A DNA stretch of 64,000 nt from Chrysemys picta bellii (GCF_011386835.1 NC_088798.1:4216001-4280000), one strand, 5' to 3'. Positions 49,195-61,861 are shown, counted from the first letter of the stretch. Made by a program: numbers and translations. Notes: a model not told the origin generated them from the letters alone.

Positions 49195-49330
49195 CGCAGA
49201 TTATCCCACATCTACTATTGTGGGGTTCTTACACCTTCCTATGAAGCATCTAGTATTGGTCACTGTTGGAGATAGGATCCTGGACTGGATGGACCTCGGG
49301 TCTGGTCTGGTCCCGCTGTTCCTGTGTATT
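49195..49330 (+). mobile_element. CR1-like 3' tail next to exon 18 acceptor
   Basis: The text 'gttggagataggatcctggactggatggacctcgggtctggtctggtccc' is the CR1 3' UTR end. It finishes about 30 bp before the acceptor at 49361. Confidence 0.8.
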
Positions 49331-49361
49331 TTCGAGTAAATAATTTCCCTGTCATTGCCAG

Positions 49362-49484
49362 CATGTGGAAGAAGGAGGTCCTGCTAATGAAGCAGGTCTG
49401 CGGGAAGGTGATCTGATAACCCATGTCAATGGAGAGTCTGTCCATGGACTGGTGCATACTGAAGTGGTGGAACTGATCCTGAAG
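49362..49484 (+). CDS. MAST2: MAST2 exon 18 of window (PDZ domain, middle)
   Basis: This 41-codon phase 0-0 exon has acceptor gccag and donor GTAGGG. It encodes [20 protein letters not shown] and then [20 protein letters not shown], ending in K. This covers the central strands and the ligand-binding alpha-B helix ([10 protein letters not shown]) of the PDZ. A CR1 3' end finishes only about 30 bp upstream of the acceptor. Confidence 0.97.
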
Positions 49485-50641
49485 GTAGGGCCGGAACATG
49501 CTTGTATTATAGAATGTGGACAGTACATACCTAAAAACTGATTTAAAACCCATTTAGTATCTGATTGTCAGAGGATTGTTTTAAATGCAAGTTAAATACC
49601 TGGCTCCTATCATTAGCCTTTGCTTTAATCCCATTGCCAGGTAGAAATTATAAGTCTTTCCCGAAGTCTCCAAAAGTGTCTTGTTTCACTTTAAACTGAC
49701 ATTCCATTAATGTTTGTGGAAAGTTAAGGCCTATCGGGTATAGTTGGCACCAGAAGAGATGCTCATTTGTTTGATTTTAATGATGAATTTGAAAGCATTA
49801 AATAGGTTAATATGGTGTAACTATAATAACCCCCCTGTATCATTTTAACAAACAAACACCCTCACATTTTTCCCATTAATTTTGTTTTGCTTTAGGCTGT
49901 TAATGTTATTAGCTCTTAATACTATTTTCTCAAGGATTATTGTCAGCAGTGTTTAAAAGAGGCTTTGTAATAGCTGGTCTTGAAAGTATTTAGCTAAATG
50001 ACTTGTATTTTGATACCTCCTTGTGTGCTGACTACATTTATGGAAATAAAATAAACCCTTTAACAGTTCCAAAAGACAGGCCTTTGGTAGGGTTTGCACA
50101 CATGGAAGAAATGAGGTATTTTTCTTATTGCTTTTAGACACCATCAGTGTAGATTCATGCTGATGGATGCCTGATGCATCTCAGGATATCTGTCAATCTG
50201 TCAGCATGAAGAAAGGGTCAGGCACATAAGTAGGGAACAGGTTTGGGTGCCAAAGAATGCTGCTTTGTCTGAATTTCTAGAAGGAAGATTGTTGTAGTTC
50301 TCATTGGTAGTATGTATTGGCACCATCACCATGATATCTTGGTGCCTTACAAAGCGTAAGTTGAGGCATTCAGGATCTCAGTAAGAGAGGTCAAAGCCCG
50401 TGCAGCTTCTACTCTGTGCAGCTGTACCAGTTAGCTAGGAAACTAAGATTTAATCTGTTGTGAAAGCCTGACTAAAGAGGTCCATATTACCGCTCTAGAT
50501 GAAGACTCAAAGAGGAAAAGGGGATTAGTCAAAGGAGTAAAACATGTCAGCTTGTGATAAATTAGCAATCCACTTGCTCAACACCTAGAACTACCGAAAG
50601 CAATCTTATTCTATACAACTGCCATCTCTTGTATCCGACAG
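49485..50641 (+). other. MAST2 intron, no recognised element
   Basis: AT-rich 1.16-kb intron within the PDZ coding region. Nothing recognised. Confidence 0.6.
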
Positions 50642-50778
50642 AGTGGAAATAAGGTATCTATCTCTACTTCCCCATTTGAGAACACATCAATCAAAATTGG
50701 GCCAGCTCGGAAGCCCAGCTACAAATCCAAGATGGCTCGAAGGAACAAGAAAAGCAAAACTAAAGATGGGCAGGAAAG
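50642..50778 (+). CDS. MAST2: MAST2 exon 19 of window (PDZ end, basic segment)
   Basis: This 137-bp exon has acceptor gacag and donor GTGAGC. It encodes SGNKVSISTSPFENTSIKIG, the last PDZ strand and its edge. A strongly basic segment PARKPSYKSKMARRNKKSKT follows. The basic run is conserved in MAST proteins and could bind microtubules or membranes, which is inference. Confidence 0.96.
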
Positions 50779-50992
50779 GTGAGCTTGATTTAATAAAAAA
50801 AAAAAAAAACTGTGAAAATTAAATGCTCCCAAGGTAGGTAGACCTTGTCAAAGCAATTTCCGTGTAATAAGTTTATGTCAGCACACATTGTTACTTACCT
50901 CATGCGTCTACACTGAGTGAGGGAGATGTGCCTGTAAGTGTAAATAGATCTTGTGGTTTGACAAATGAGTAACTTTTAATTCATCTCCCCAG

Positions 50993-51180
50993 TAAGAAGA
51001 AGAGTTCTTTGTTCAGGAAGATCACAAAGCAGGCATCATTTCTGCACACCAGCCGTAGTTTATCTTCACTTAACCGCTCGCTGTCTTCCGGAGAAAGTGT
51101 TCCCGGTTCTCCAACCCACAACCTGTCCCCTCGGTCACCTACGCAGAGCTACAGATCTACTCCCGAGTCTGTACATTCAG
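50993..51180 (+). CDS. MAST2: MAST2 exon 20 of window (Ser-rich tail)
   Basis: This 188-bp exon follows a 214-bp intron, the shortest of the window. It has acceptor cccag and donor GTAAAA. It encodes [20 protein letters not shown] and then [20 protein letters not shown], ending with Ser/Pro repeats and VHS. These blocks are highly conserved in MAST2 and MAST4. Confidence 0.96.
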
Positions 51181-51836
51181 GTAAAAGAACTGTTTATAGG
51201 GGGGATTTTAATTTTTAAATGCTTCATTTTTAAAGGAAAATACAAAACAGACACTAAACCAAATATTGAGTTTACATTTATGTGAACTTCAAACCAGCAA
51301 TTGCTATGTATGTCTTATTTTGCTGTGGGTAGATAAAAGTTTAATCATGAAAAAGGTCAGTCTTTGTTCATTATGTATGTGGGTGGATCTTTTAGCAGTG
51401 CAAATGTGTGGTGTAAGTTATGATCTTTCCACAGTATTTTGCCTTTTTTTTTTTTTTAAATAATACATAAGAGAAATTTCGGCAGTAGACAGAGAATTTT
51501 AAGAAACTTGCATACTGACAATAACAATAAAATGCATGGTTTTACATACATATGGTTTAATATGGTAGTAACAGAATGTTTTCTCACTGAGTTTCTGGGA
51601 AATACCCTGTAGAATTTTCTGATACTGATTATGTGACAATCACATAGTAGCTCTACTGGAAACAATGGTATGCCACCTTGTAGTATCTTTACTATAATAC
51701 CTTGGGGTAATGTGACAAACAGCTCTTCTTACCATTGTACAAGCATAGCATGAATGTTTTTAATTATAAAACACAGTTAACAAAAAAAATCCCTTTCTCT
51801 TTTTTCTTTTCTCTTTTTTTTCTTTTTTTTTTTAAG
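51181..51836 (+). other. MAST2 last intron with long T-rich tract
   Basis: The 656-bp intron ends in about 40 nt that are nearly all T and C before tttaag. This is an extended polypyrimidine tract. No repeat recognised. Confidence 0.7.
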
Positions 51837-53911
51837 TTGGTGGAAATTCTTCCCAGAGCAGCTCCCCCAGTTCCAGTGTTCCCAACTCTCCAGCCAGCTC
51901 TGGACACATCCGACCTAGTTCTTTACATGGACTAGCCCCAAAGCTTCAACGGCAGTATAGATCTCCGAGGCGTAAATCTGCAGGAAACATCCCTCTCTCA
52001 CCACTAGCTCACACTCCCTCACCAACCCCCCAGTCCACATCGCCACAGCGTTCACCTTCTCCTTTGCCAGGGCATTCAGTAGGCAGCTCCAGTATTATTC
52101 AGTCCTTTCCTGTAAAATTACATTCCTCCCCACCTCTGGTAAGACAGATCTCCAGACCCAAAAGCGCTGAGCCCCCCAGGTCTCCTTTGCTGAAGAGAGT
52201 CCAGTCAGCTGAGAAACTGGCTGCCTCGCTGTCCTCCGAAAAGAAGCTGGCTTCCTCTCGCAAACATAGCTTGGATATCTCCCACTCTGAATTTAAGAAG
52301 GAGATGCTACAAAGGGATCCTAGTCTCCAAAGTTTACAGGAGTCTGTGAATGAAGCAACAGGAGGTAAAGTTGGGCTAGCGGAAAAAGGGACGCTGCAAA
52401 AGCCATCTTCCAGGAAGCTAGGTGCTATTCGACAAGACAGAGTAGAGAGGAGAGAGTCGCTACAAAAGCAGGAGGCCATTAGGGAAGTAGATTCCTCTGA
52501 AGATGAAACAGATGATGGTTCAGAGGATAGTCAAGATGGGAGAAGATTGGAGAGGCAATCCTCCAGAGGAGAACAGGGCTCCAACTCTTTTAATGATGAT
52601 AATAAGTTTTCTTCTAAACTGGAAAGCAAAGACAATATGGAGGACGATGCTTTTCTAACCGATGATCCAAAAGGTACAGCAGACTTGCAGAAGGTAACTA
52701 AGCAGCCACCTACAGCTGTCTCAGAGGCACTGCAAATTAGCATACCCCAGTCAGAGTCAGAGATTCTTACCAGAACGTCTCCAGGAGAATCTGGAAAATA
52801 TGAAAAGCCACTGCCAGGATCAGGAACAACAGCAGAAGAGCATAAATTGTCAGAAAGCAAACCCTTTGAGCACATTAGTCAAGAAGATGCCTCTTATGCG
52901 AGCATCAAATGCACTGGGGGGAAAAGTATAGATTGCATAGAAGATACAAAGTGCCCACCTGTGGGATTCCTTCAGTTTGAGCAAAGCCACTCTTCAGGGG
53001 TGTCACATGGTAAAGATGCACCAAAGGAGTCTGTGTTAACAGAAATCAGTCAAAAAAAGCAAGATCCTGACCCTTCACTAGCACTTTCTTCTTGTTGCAC
53101 AGCAGGTATAAATTCTCCTCTATCAATAAGCCAAACGGACTGCAGAGAAACAGATCACAAACAAGAACTTCAGTCTACAGAACAAAGCAACAGATTTCAA
53201 CATCTGGCAAATATAAATGAAACATCTCCAAAAAGTCCTACTGCTGAAAAACAGCAAAGCTCGTGCCATGCAGAGGGCTCTTCACAAGACAAGAATCAAT
53301 TAAATGCTAGGAAAATTAGCCCAAGTAATGCAACAGGTGCTGCACCCTCAACTCCCCATGTCTCAAGTTCCGGTGAAAAGGCCCTTTCAGTGTCTCAGTT
53401 AGAAACTGTAGCTCAAAGTGTGTTGGGCCCAACGAAGCTTGATGTGTTGGGTACTAGAAAGCTGGAAACTGATAAAGAGTCCCCGCAAATGGACCTGTCC
53501 TGTAAGAGAGATTCACAACAAAGGCAGGAAACGTTAAAGGTGGGATTAGATCAAGAAAGAGCGAAACCTCTTAGCAGAGACAATCTTACTACAACCTGTG
53601 CACCCTACACAGAGTCGACAAGTCCAGCAAGGTCTGGGAAGCCAGCATGTTCTCTGACAGCAAAACAAAAGCCAGGTTTTGGTGGTTCTAAAGCACTTGA
53701 AGCCTTGCGGGATAACAGGAAAACTTCTCCTTCGAAAGATCTTCCACATACCCCTGGAAGACAGATTCCTAGGGCATCTCCTCTGCCAGATGGCAGTCTG
53801 AAGCTCTGTAAAGAGGAGACTCTGGTGCAGGAAAAAAGCAAAGAGGCTGGAGGTCAGTTAAAAATACAAGACTTTCCGTTGACACATGATAATGTTGTCA
53901 AGAAAACATAG
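51837..53911 (+). CDS. MAST2: MAST2 terminal exon (disordered C-terminal tail, stop TAG)
   Basis: This 2075-bp exon codes 690 residues and a TAG stop. The acceptor follows a long T-rich tract (about 51795-51834). The first part is conserved: [53 protein letters not shown] and [20 protein letters not shown]. The acidic motif [20 protein letters not shown] marks MAST2. The remaining roughly 400 residues (about 52560-53911) are Ser/Gln/Lys-rich, without a domain I recognise, and diverge from the mammalian tail as I remember it. The last residues are HDNVVKKT. No frameshift is visible. Confidence 0.96.
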
Positions 53912-55759
53912 CAGAGTCCCTGGAATACATGCACTCGAGTATTCTACCTTCAGACATAGACTGCATGCTTGAGTTTTGTAATATACACTAATACGAAATA
54001 GAACTGTGTACATCTATTTTTGGGAGGGTTGTTTTTTCATACTGCTTTTTGCATTTTTTTCCATCCTTGCAATTCTATTTTTGTACACGGTGTGCTTGCC
54101 ATTTGAGGTCTCTTTGGAACAGGGTATCTTTAAAGCAGAGCTATGAAATAGTTTGCTGACTTTTTTCTCTTTATTTTGCCCTGAGTTTGGGGTGTGCTGT
54201 GCATTTCCCTCCAGTTTTGCATTTATTTCAGATCCCAAAGAATTTTCTGTGCAAAAATAGGCAGCTGACATTAAAATCTCTCACTTTTTCAACTTTCTCT
54301 TTCAAATTGCATTCACTCTTTCCCAAATTTTTCAGATATTTACAAGCCAGTTTTCCCTATGGCAAGGAGAAAAAAATTACCTTGTTAATAGGTTATCCTG
54401 CACATTCAAGCCCTCTTCCGTGCAACCCAGATCCTCTTTTTCTCTGTCACTTTACATATCCTCCAGTCCCACACATATCTTAGAGTTCATTCCCTCTACG
54501 TTGTCAGTCTGGGGTGCAGGGAACAGTCCTATATATTTTTTTTAAACATTATTTTTTAAAAACCTGTTTCTCAAATGAAAGCTCAAGGAAGCAAGTCTCC
54601 AATCTGTAGCATGTTTTGCTGGGATGGTTTGTTTTTACTTTGTTTTACAGGACGCAAGGCACCTCTCTCCTTCATCTTTTAACATTTTAATTGAGTTTTC
54701 TCCCACCCTTTGCTGCCTGCCTTTCTAGTCTGTCCTTATCCACAACAAATAGTGACACCACATGGAGGGACATGGTTGTTTTTAAAATAATAATGCTGAT
54801 AATTGTAGCACCCTCAAGTACGCCCCAGGTAATGTTAACTTCATGGGTATTGGAGACCTCTCCCTTTGGATGGATCTAAGTAGTTCGTCTAGGGGAGCTT
54901 AAGTGTTCCTGCCAGTTCTGAAACAGAGCTTGAGAACCCAGCAAGGGTTCTGAATTTGCCTTTCTTCTCAGAGAGTGCTATGAAGTGTTGTTACCTTTGA
55001 CTCATTAAGTTACGTGGATGAGCTGCAAACAGACTTCAAAACAACACACATGGTATTTCAAGATTTTACCTTTGATCGCTAGACCATGTCCACTGCTCAG
55101 TTTACCTGGTTCCATTAAGAATTACTATTATCTCCTGGGTTCTAGCATTTCTTTGCTTTAAATGTGACCAGTTCTGAATAACATTATTTTTGGGATAAAA
55201 CGCTGACAAATATGTAGTATAACATATCTCTGGCATTGTAAGCCATTTCCTTACTCTAGCCAACTAAAGCCTACTGTCAAAGAATGCTACTGTCATTCAT
55301 CATAGAATGCTCTTGGCTTTCACTCCAACCTTGTTTGAGTATATCTGTGTGTGGATAGCCTACAATAGCTGGTTACCCCGTACATTGGTGTACTTTGATC
55401 GGAACATTTCTGAATGGTGACTGCTGTTTATTGCAGCAGTACACCAGACAAAGAGTCGCCTCTATTGGTCCAATTTCATTCTACTGCTTTTTTCCATTAT
55501 GAAAACCTCTTGGGCACTTTGAATTTCGACTTATTTTCCCTAAATGTATCTTTTATATAGGAATACAATTTTCCCATCTCTCTTTCAACCTGATTTAATT
55601 CATGATGCACAAATCCCAAGAATCTCTGAATTCCTTGACCTGGCTTTTTCTCTGTAACCATTTATTTCATTTTGTAACTGATTTTGGATGCTGAGATTTC
55701 ATTTTTGGACCAACTTTTGTTTTGGGGTTCTTTTTTATATTCAAGTAACCGTTTAGTTA

Positions 55760-55792
<33 letters not shown>

Positions 55793-55796
55793 CGCG
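55760..55796. repeat. (TG)n/(CG)n microsatellite
   Basis: Alternating purine-pyrimidine run of about 37 bp: TG repeats interrupted by CGCGCG. It has Z-DNA-forming potential. Confidence 0.95.
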
Positions 55797-56188
55797 TTTA
55801 CTGTAGAGCTGTTAAGAATGCACAGGCTTCTTAATGCACTAAGAGAAGCATCAACACTCCCAAGCAATTCATAAATAGCTCCAGCAGTGACTGTGTTAAA
55901 GATAGACATACTATGTCTTTGATCCTCGCGCTGGACTGCATGAGCTAGTCAAATGCACATGGGTTTGTAATTGTAAACCGCGACCTTTGTACCACCCAAG
56001 CAGAGTCCTTCATTACCAACCGCTCGAAGCACTCTTTATTTTGATAAGCGTGTCCTCCTGTGTTGATTTCAAGACAATAGTGAGTGCAGGTTTTGCTGAT
56101 GATAACCGATCTGACGGGGCTTCTTCCCAGTGGGTTGATCCGTTAAGAAGTTTTCAAGAAGAAAGGTCCAATTGGCAATACAGACTAA

Positions 56189-56194
56189 AATAAA
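56189..56194 (+). terminator. Candidate polyadenylation signal AATAAA
   Basis: Motif in the proposed 3' UTR, followed by 'atgtgcgtagtcag'. Use not established. Confidence 0.2.
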
Positions 56195-56518
56195 ATGTGC
56201 GTAGTCAGAAACTAATCCTCTAAGAAATGCCCAATAATTTTTGGAAAATCTATTAAATTTAATAACTTCAAAGATATGAACTTGTACCATGGGGATAGCC
56301 TTGTAATGGGAGTGCTATGTAATGTCTGGCTTGGGTATCAGAGTTATATACAAAGCACACCTAGATCTCATGGGAGGTAATTTATATTAAGATATCGCCC
56401 AAATGGTCTTTGTATGAACATATAAAATAAGCAATGAATCTTCCCTCTCCCATGGGACTCATCAGTTGGGTGGATGACAAATTGCCCATGAAAAATAATG
56501 CAGTTTAATTTGTGTGTG

Positions 56519-56524
56519 AATAAA
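56519..56524 (+). terminator. Candidate polyadenylation signal AATAAA
   Basis: Motif 'gtgtgaataaacagc' with the GU-rich stretch 'tctaaatggtctgtc' downstream. Confidence 0.3.
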
Positions 56525-57306
56525 CAGCACTGTGTCTAAATGGTCTGTCAATTCTAGTCTACTAAGAGCGTTGTGACCTTTTGCTGAGATATGGAGGGGG
56601 TCAGAGCTACTTGTCTGGGAGGTTACCAGGGAAGCTCCCAGAAGGCATAGCACACAACAACAGTCTGGAGAGTACTAGTGCTTTAGCAGCTTGCCTCTCC
56701 TGTCTTTGAAAATAAGATTTATTACAGTGAATTGCAGTTTTATGGCTCCCTAAGTAATCACAGCTGAGCAGAGGAGGATTGCGAAGGAGCCTGACACATT
56801 TCAGCTTTGGCCAAAGAAAGTGTAAGGTGCATATTTAGCCCCCCGATGGCTGTATAGCAGATGCAAAACAATCGGTTCAAGTTTAAAAGTCCACCATTTG
56901 AAAGCCCAGGTAGGCTGGTGTTACCAGGAAAAGGTCCATTCCTGGTGCAGCCCCACAGTCCCTATCTCTTGTCAATTGGAATTTCTGTCGCCCAGGGTGC
57001 CAAGTACGCACAGGCCCCACTCTGTTACCTGATGTCACTCTGGCACCTTTTAGCAAAGCTCTTGGGAAAAGCAGAGAGAAGATTTCCATGGAAAATTGTG
57101 ATGATGAACCAGATATGTGCCAAGATTTATCACTGTCCGGCTGAAAAACAAAATCATAACTTAAAGAAATAGTCTTCTGCCCCCATCTTCGAGATGGGCG
57201 AGATGAGACATTGGAAATGAATATCTGTGTGTGTGGGGGGGTGTATGTTAGTATGGTTTTTCAGAGTGCAGATGAGTATCATTCTGGCTGTACAGAAGGG
57301 GAGATA

Positions 57307-57308
<2 letters not shown>

Positions 57309-57353
<45 letters not shown>
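57309..57353. repeat. (GT)n(GA)n compound microsatellite
   Basis: About 30 bp of GT followed by about 14 bp of GA. Confidence 0.97.
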
Positions 57354-57354
<1 letters not shown>

Positions 57355-58076
57355 CTCGTAACCATCTAAGCATGTTACTTTCCTGAGTTTTTTTCATTTT
57401 GTTTGTGGGTTTGGGTGCGAGTTGTTTGGTTTTCTTTTAGTCATTTTGGTTTTGGAATTTACCATATATAATTTGTTCCCACCCTTGTCATCCTTTTTTA
57501 TCTCTATACCCAGCCGATGTATTCCTGCAGAATGCTTCATTTCAGTGTTATCTTCCCTCTTGCCTTTTAACTGTAGCATCTAAGAAAAATGAATATTTAT
57601 TGTAAATATTAGACTGTAGCATTGTAATCACCACTCCTGGGGTTGAATGCCAGAGGCTTTTAGCATCCAGTATCCTAAGAATGCTTGTTGGGGGATGGGC
57701 AAAAGGCGTGACCTGTGGTCTTGACATCCACACTGCATTAAGGTGTGATCTAGATTTTTTTCTTCCTGCACGGGGAGGATAAAGTCTTTTCTCTGGTTTT
57801 CTCTTGCTGGATGTGAAGGATAATGCTGTACTTCTAGTAGAAGATTTTGACAGACATGTGTGTTTACGTTGTGTTCAATTATCATATCCAGGCGGCTGTC
57901 AGTGCGGCTTTGAAGCTGAGCTCTGGTGTCAAGCTGTGTTACTCAGCACTTGGCTAGATAAGAGGAAGATGTGGAATTTAAGTGTTTTTAGAAACTTGAA
58001 CAATTGCCACATAATAGCGGTGCAATAATTTTTATTCATGTTGTACCTGCATGTTGATGTTTAAATCCTCCTCCAA

Positions 58077-58082
58077 AATAAA
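58077..58082 (+). terminator. Candidate polyadenylation signal AATAAA, with an opposite-strand signal nearby
   Basis: AATAAA at 58077-58082 follows 4.2 kb without recognised repeats. TTTATT at 58030-58035 would be AATAAA on the minus strand. Two convergent signals within 50 bp would fit tail-to-tail genes, but both motifs are common in AT-rich DNA. Confidence 0.25.
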
Positions 58083-58100
58083 TTTTTTTACATAAATACA

Positions 58101-59638
58101 AACTCCTGTTTTTCTTCGTTTTCTGTCTCCTATTTTAAATCTTCTACAGAAGACGCAGGCAGCATTGCCATGCATTTCATGCTGCCAACTAAAAAGTCTG
58201 TTTAGCCTCATTGTGTGCTTTGAGGCTCTTATACTCAACTGAATCCCCAGCCCCCAGCATAAGGAGATGCTGCAAAGTAACAGCAAGTTGGTGTCATCAA
58301 GATAAATCCAAAGCTCTCTGCAAGTTCTTCTCTGATTTTTTTTTTTTTTCTGCTTGGATCAGTTGGCTGCATAAAGCCAAAAGTTTCCTCCTTTGCACAA
58401 AACTCGCCTTCCCCCACTGAGATCCTTCGTTCTTGTCCTAAGTGACTGGTTAGTGTAGAATCCCTTGGGTGGGCTCAGACCATTCCCATCACTGGAGCTT
58501 ATAAGGAGATACACAAGGAAGGATAAAACTCTCAGTTGAGCTACAATAGAAAGCAAAAAGCAACAAAACAAGAAAAGGGGGGGGAGGGTCATGTAACCCA
58601 GCATAATGTATTTTAACAAAAAGATCAAAATAAAATCTAGCTCCTCGCCATTATGATGGTGGTGCTCACCACCATAACCTCTGAGCCTTCAAGCTCAGAG
58701 GAAGCTGGCGCTTTCTGCCATGGCATAGCCCTCCTGATACAGACACGGATCAACAGTGTGGGACAGAACCAGTCACTGGAACAAAATCAAATAGAACATG
58801 CATTATGTCATCTATATTTTACACAGCCTATACTGAACGATTATATACATACATGTGCATGTGCATATAGACAATGCCATAAATGTTGTGTACAATGTAT
58901 GCATGTGCTCGAGGAAGCTGTGCCTGAAATGATGATGTAGATGCCATAGCAAACAGCTAAAGCATTGGTAGGACACAAGGGTGTGCTATGACCCATTGTA
59001 ACAAGGCAGAGAGGTTAGCATCCTGAGCAGAAATTACTTGACCATCCCTTCTGTACTTACTTTATCCAGAGAGGCACTGAAGTATAAAATATCACAGTAC
59101 GGCACTCTGAACCTTTTTGGCAGTAAATGGTCCTAAAACACTAAACTGCAGTATTTTGACCTAGAAATTGTGCGCTCCTTCAGGGTAGCCTTTAGGATCT
59201 CCCCTAACTTCTTTTAGGAGGGATGGACATAATTCTAAAATTAGTTGTGACTGAGCTGAGCTCCCTGGTCACTTTTGTTTGCTCCCATTAATGAGGTCAA
59301 TAAGAATAGATTTTAAAATGTTATTAAAGCTAACGTTAAAAAAAATGATATAATAGGTTGAGAAAAGAATGTCTGTACATCTGGGTATAGTGCTTAGATT
59401 ATCCACAAATCCACAAGTTATGTTTTTTAAAAGTCATATGATACATAGAGTACATATCAGCAATAGACCAAATGTATGTGAATAGATTTAACAATACAGT
59501 TTAAATATTAGAATCTGAATACTCGGGTACATCCCTCATGAAAAGTTGTACAGAGATTTGGTTGTGGAAAGCAAAATATATCAATGAGTGGAGATTTTCC
59601 CTCGGTAATTGAGAATTAGGTTGGTTGTCCATTTAGAA
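58101..59638. other. Intergenic sequence, no recognised element
   Basis: AT-rich DNA between the likely MAST2 end and the SINE. No coding exon of PIK3R3, the human neighbour, is visible on the minus strand. Confidence 0.5.
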
Positions 59639-59826
59639 GGGGGGAGGGATAGTTCAGTGGTTTGAGCATTGGCCTGCTAAACCCAGGGTCATGAGTTCAA
59701 TCCTTGAGGGGGCCACTTAGGGATCTGGGGCAAAATCAGTATTTGGTCCTGCTAGTGGAGGCAGGGGGCTGGACTCGATGACCTTTCAAGGTCCCTTCCA
59801 GTTCTAGGAGATAGAATATCTCCATT
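59639..59826 (+). mobile_element. Cry-type tRNA-derived SINE
   Basis: The head 'gggagggatagttcagtggtttgagcattggcc', B box 'gagttcaatcc' and CR1-like tail 'gatgacctttcaaggtcccttccagttctagg' are intact. It is the best preserved of the four copies here. Confidence 0.93.
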
Positions 59827-60151
59827 AATTTTTTTTAATTTAGAAAATACAATCCATGAGGAAAGTATTTGTTACTTTCCTGACTGCGCTTCTCATCGGC
59901 ACTCCAGCTCATCCCTCCTGGTATTGCCGATGTCCAGTGATGTGTTCCATGTAGATGTCCCTCGACCACCTGATGGTGTCAGACACCGTGGGTTGCCGCA
60001 TCAGTCAAGCGTAGCGGTGACCGATTCTGCATTCTCTCCGCACTCGCTCGTGTACGACCTTCTTCCTCATTCCTGAGCAATTGTTGCTTAATGTACCAAG
60101 GGTGAAGTCCTGAGCTCACTGACATCAATAGGAGGTTTGCCAGTGACTTAG
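59827..60151. other. Intergenic, CpG-containing segment of unknown nature
   Basis: The part 59885-60070 has more CpG than its surroundings ('ctcatcggcac', 'gcatcagtcaagcgtagcggtgaccg'). No coding or repeat identity recognised. Confidence 0.35.
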
Positions 60152-60536
60152 GCCTGGTCTGCACTAGAGAGAGGTCAATGTAAGGCAGAATAGTCAACCT
60201 AATTCTGTAAGCGTCTATGCTAAAATATAGCTCCCACCGATGTAACTCGGCCGCTTCACCAATTTAATAGCTTCACCTCCATGAGAGGCGCAGCGCTTAA
60301 GTTGATGTACTTAGGTCGACACAGTGTCAGTGTAGACACTGCGTTGCTTACATCAACTCTTCCTGCCTTTCTGAAACCATCTCACAATGCCCTACGCTGA
60401 CAGTTAAATCGGTGCAAGCACTCCTGATGAAGAGACACACCACCAACTCAGGGAGCGTAGTGCGGACGTGTAAAACCAGTTAAATTACTCCGGTGGCTGA
60501 ACGTCGACGTAACTTAGGTTGACTTAATTTTGTAGA
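60152..60536. mobile_element. Harbinger-like MITE
   Basis: The left end 'ttaggcctggtctgcac' and right end 'gtagatttgccctta' are weak inverted copies next to TTA, as in Harbinger elements. The interior 'aggtcgacacagtgtcagtgtagacactgcgtt' is typical of the turtle 'ggcctggtctacac' MITEs. Confidence 0.7.
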
Positions 60537-61861
60537 TTTGCCCTTAATTGAGGCCAGGATTTCATCTGACATCTGCAGTGCTATTCCACACACCTGGTGT
60601 ATGTCCTTATTGATGTACACACATGAAAAAATGACACCACAGCTCACAGCAGCAAGGTAATTAGTGCATCAGTGGAATTGGAAGAAGAAAAGGCATAAAG
60701 CAAAGCATGTAATAATTTCTTCCATACCCTGGCAAACCATTAAAACCAACTTTCTGTAAAATACAGTTGAACCACACTGTCCTTTATATTTTCTCTTGCA
60801 TCACTGCTGCTTACCAACATATAGACCAGTCCTATTCCTCCCAATCCTGTGAAACATACATATATTAAGCTAATTGTTTTAATTCTGATTAGCCCTGCTC
60901 TGCAAATGGCCATCATTCGGAAAAAGTGACCGTTTGCCACCCCCAGAGTTTGATAGTGCAGCTTCCATCTCTCCTATTAACTTCTGTACACAAGGTGGGC
61001 TATGTTCCTTTCAAATGCAAAATAAAGGCAAGTCAAAAGAACAAAGAAATAGTGTGGCTATCTGATACCATTTTGTTTAATCATTTTTATTGCTTTTTTT
61101 TTAAAGAGGATGGAATTCTGCATTCTGTGCTCTCAGGTGTTCTCCAGAGATATTCATGCCAGGCAAAAGGCTGTCAGTGAGGTGAATAGGTAGAATCGTA
61201 GCTGCCTGCCATGTACGACACCTGCAAAATGTCATGCTCAATGCATGTTTGGGGGCCGGACGGAATCATCGCACTGGTACAGCCGCTCCTGGGGCATGCA
61301 ATGCGTGCCCTGCATCCACAGACAGCACGTCACTGCTCCCATTGACTTGAAATCTACCCAGAGTGAAAACCTGCAACCACTCTTAATATAATCCGTTGTT
61401 CAAGCCGACAGAACTTGCACTTGGACCGACTTGTTCTAAAGGTCAGGACGATGGGAGCTTGTAAGTTCTGCAAGCTAAATGGATCTTGATTCTCTGTTTG
61501 TTTGTTTCTTAAAGAAAAGGTCAATGCCACAAGGTACCTTGCATTAACATTAAGAATTTAACCTCAAACAATCAAGAGTCAGAAAATTCTGAAAGCTAAA
61601 GTAGCTCCTAGGCGGTTAACTCAGTCGCATTAACTCAGTACATAGATAGTACTTTATAGTTCTGTTTTCCTTGTTACCTGGAAACTGGACACTATTAATG
61701 CATAGCATAAAAAACATAGGATGTTGCATCACAGCTGGGTTAAGGCTGTTGCCGCAGCATTCAGTTTTGGAATGTTCTGGCTTCTGCATGCTTTGTATTC
61801 CCCTGTGTTGCATTAATACTAGTTTGTAGATGAATTACATACGAAAAGACTACATTAAAAG
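60537..61861. other. Intergenic, no recognised element
   Basis: Unique-looking AT-rich sequence. Nothing supported. Confidence 0.5.

Larger units (their letters stand above)
53912..58100 (+). other. Likely MAST2 3' UTR and immediate downstream region
   Basis: About 4.2 kb of AT-rich sequence after the stop contains no recognised transposon, unlike the introns, and carries several AATAAA motifs. This suggests transcribed 3' UTR for at least part of it. The true end cannot be fixed by reading, and the human 3' UTR as I recall it is much shorter. Confidence 0.4.

Noticed and set aside
52099..52875. Antisense frames opposite the terminal MAST2 exon
   Set aside because: They are shadows of the Ser-rich sense coding sequence.
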